Origin: SZUA-229 sp036567985
Lineage (GTDB): Bacteria; Pseudomonadota; Gammaproteobacteria; SZUA-229
Reading direction: 5' to 3'
Length of the DNA stretch: 24,932 nt
Assembly: GCA_036567985.1 (NCBI GenBank)
Contig: DATCTK010000001.1
Span: 1-24,932, forward strand
Shown here: piece by piece, positions 24,320-24,932 of the stretch
Layout: every line of letters starts with the position of its first letter
How positions within the stretch are numbered: the stretch's first letter is position 1
The notes under the pieces: model-generated
Databases searched by the model: none
The model's input: only the letters and a program-made list of their open reading frames with translations
Told to the model about the DNA's origin: nothing
Position numbers and translations under genes: made by a program

Positions 24320-24335
24320 CGCTAACGACCAGCGA

Positions 24336-24932
24336 TTATTTATCCAGCGTAGTAATTTTTTTATCTTCGGGTAAAAAATTATCCGCCAGTGTACTGTAGA
24401 TCGGTGTCTTGCAAATGGAACGGGACACCCCGGTAGCCAGAAACGCCACCACCATCAGCGGCAGAATCAACTGATGCTGATCGGTCATTTCCATCACAAT
24501 CACAAACGCGGTTATCGGTGCCTGTACCACACCGGCAAAATAACCCGCCATCGCCAGCAATACGATCGGTGCATAGGGATAGTTCACCAGCCATTCGGCA
24601 ATGTGTGCACCTATGCCTGCACCTGTTGCCAGTGAGGGGGCGAAGATACCACCGGGGATACCACTCAGGTAGGACACCACCGTCGCCAGCAGTTTAAGGT
24701 AACCGTAGTCCGTTGAGATTTCACCGGTGTTATTCATAATCGCGGTGGCCTGCTCATAACCACTGCCATAGGTAAGGTGCCCCGAGTAATAACCGATAAT
24801 CGCAATACCCAGGCCACACAGTGCAGCAACCAGGTAAGGATTGTTGTTTCGATACGGGGTAATCCAGCGGGTGCCCTGAATCAGCATTAAACTGAAAATT
24901 CCACCCAGCACACCACACACCAGGCCACACAC
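24336..24932 (-). CDS. ClC-type chloride channel/antiporter, C-terminal part (N-terminus beyond window)
   Basis: ClC proteins exchange chloride for protons or conduct chloride; bacterial members support acid resistance. The frame is open to the right edge and supplies the last 198 residues, roughly the final 45 percent. It includes the ClC signature SGIPGGIFAPSLATGAGIG (GGxFxP motif), the helix block VQAPITAFVIVMEMT, and PIYSTLA, where the Tyr corresponds to the chloride-coordinating Tyr445 of E. coli ClcA. No CBS domain follows; the protein ends soon after (FLPEDKKITTLDK). The gating Glu of the GREGP motif lies outside the window, so channel versus exchanger cannot be judged here. It converges with the GNAT-type gene across the REP cluster. 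Confidence 0.93.
   Translation of the reverse strand: MCGLVCGVLGGIFSLMLIQGTRWITPYRNNNPYLVAALCGLGIAIIGYYSGHLTYGSGYEQATAIMNNTGEISTDYGYLKLLATVVSYLSGIPGGIFAPSLATGAGIGAHIAEWLVNYPYAPIVLLAMAGYFAGVVQAPITAFVIVMEMTDQHQLILPLMVVAFLATGVSRSICKTPIYSTLADNFLPEDKKITTLDK

Overview
The window looks like ordinary chromosome from a gammaproteobacterium of medium G+C content. The strongest clue is the block trxB / ald / ftsK-lolA-rarA at about 16.0-22.9 kb, which resembles the E. coli trxB-lrp-ftsK-lolA-rarA order, except that alanine dehydrogenase sits where lrp would be. Other pointers are Gram-negative envelope genes (LolA, an NlpC-type lipoprotein, an RND pump with its adaptor) and interspersed REP/BIME palindromes with a REP-associated tyrosine transposase (RAYT). 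I cannot name a genus from the sequence alone.

Layout. 1-902 (minus): almost all of a ChrB-type chromate resistance protein, running off the left edge, with a striking ATTACA/TGTAAT operator-like palindrome just upstream of its start. 903-1724: AT-rich, no convincing gene, with a probable promoter and a 15-bp tandem repeat ahead of an NlpC/P60 lipoprotein (1725-2198). Two REP hairpins follow. 2346-5347 (minus): a secreted PhoPQ-activated pathogenicity-related (PqaA-like) protein and a membrane acyltransferase. 5586-5966: a YajD-like HNH protein. 5979-6711: a RAYT gene between two nearly identical 83-bp BIMEs in direct orientation. 6751-8412 (minus): a methyl-accepting chemotaxis protein with a possible sigma-28 promoter. 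8855-10476: three unrecognised small envelope proteins. 10578-15102 (minus): a two-gene RND efflux operon ending in a clear intrinsic terminator. 15470-15967: an unrecognised secreted protein, separated from rarA by a bidirectional hairpin. 16048-20411 (minus): ftsK-lolA-rarA. 20551-21645 (minus): ald, divergent from trxB (21931-22896), which is followed by a FemAB-like/GNAT acyltransferase (22963-24084). A mixed REP/BIME cluster lies between that gene and the C-terminal half of a ClC chloride channel (24336-24932, minus), which runs off the right edge.

Most genes are housekeeping or envelope functions in short transcription units. I see no defence island, CRISPR array, prophage, toxin cluster or biosynthetic cluster, and no tRNA or rRNA. 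The least conventional signals are the RAYT with its directly repeated flanking BIMEs, the chrB operator-like palindrome, the absence of lrp beside ald, and the unrecognised small envelope proteins. I did not find strong evidence for a wholly new multi-gene system.
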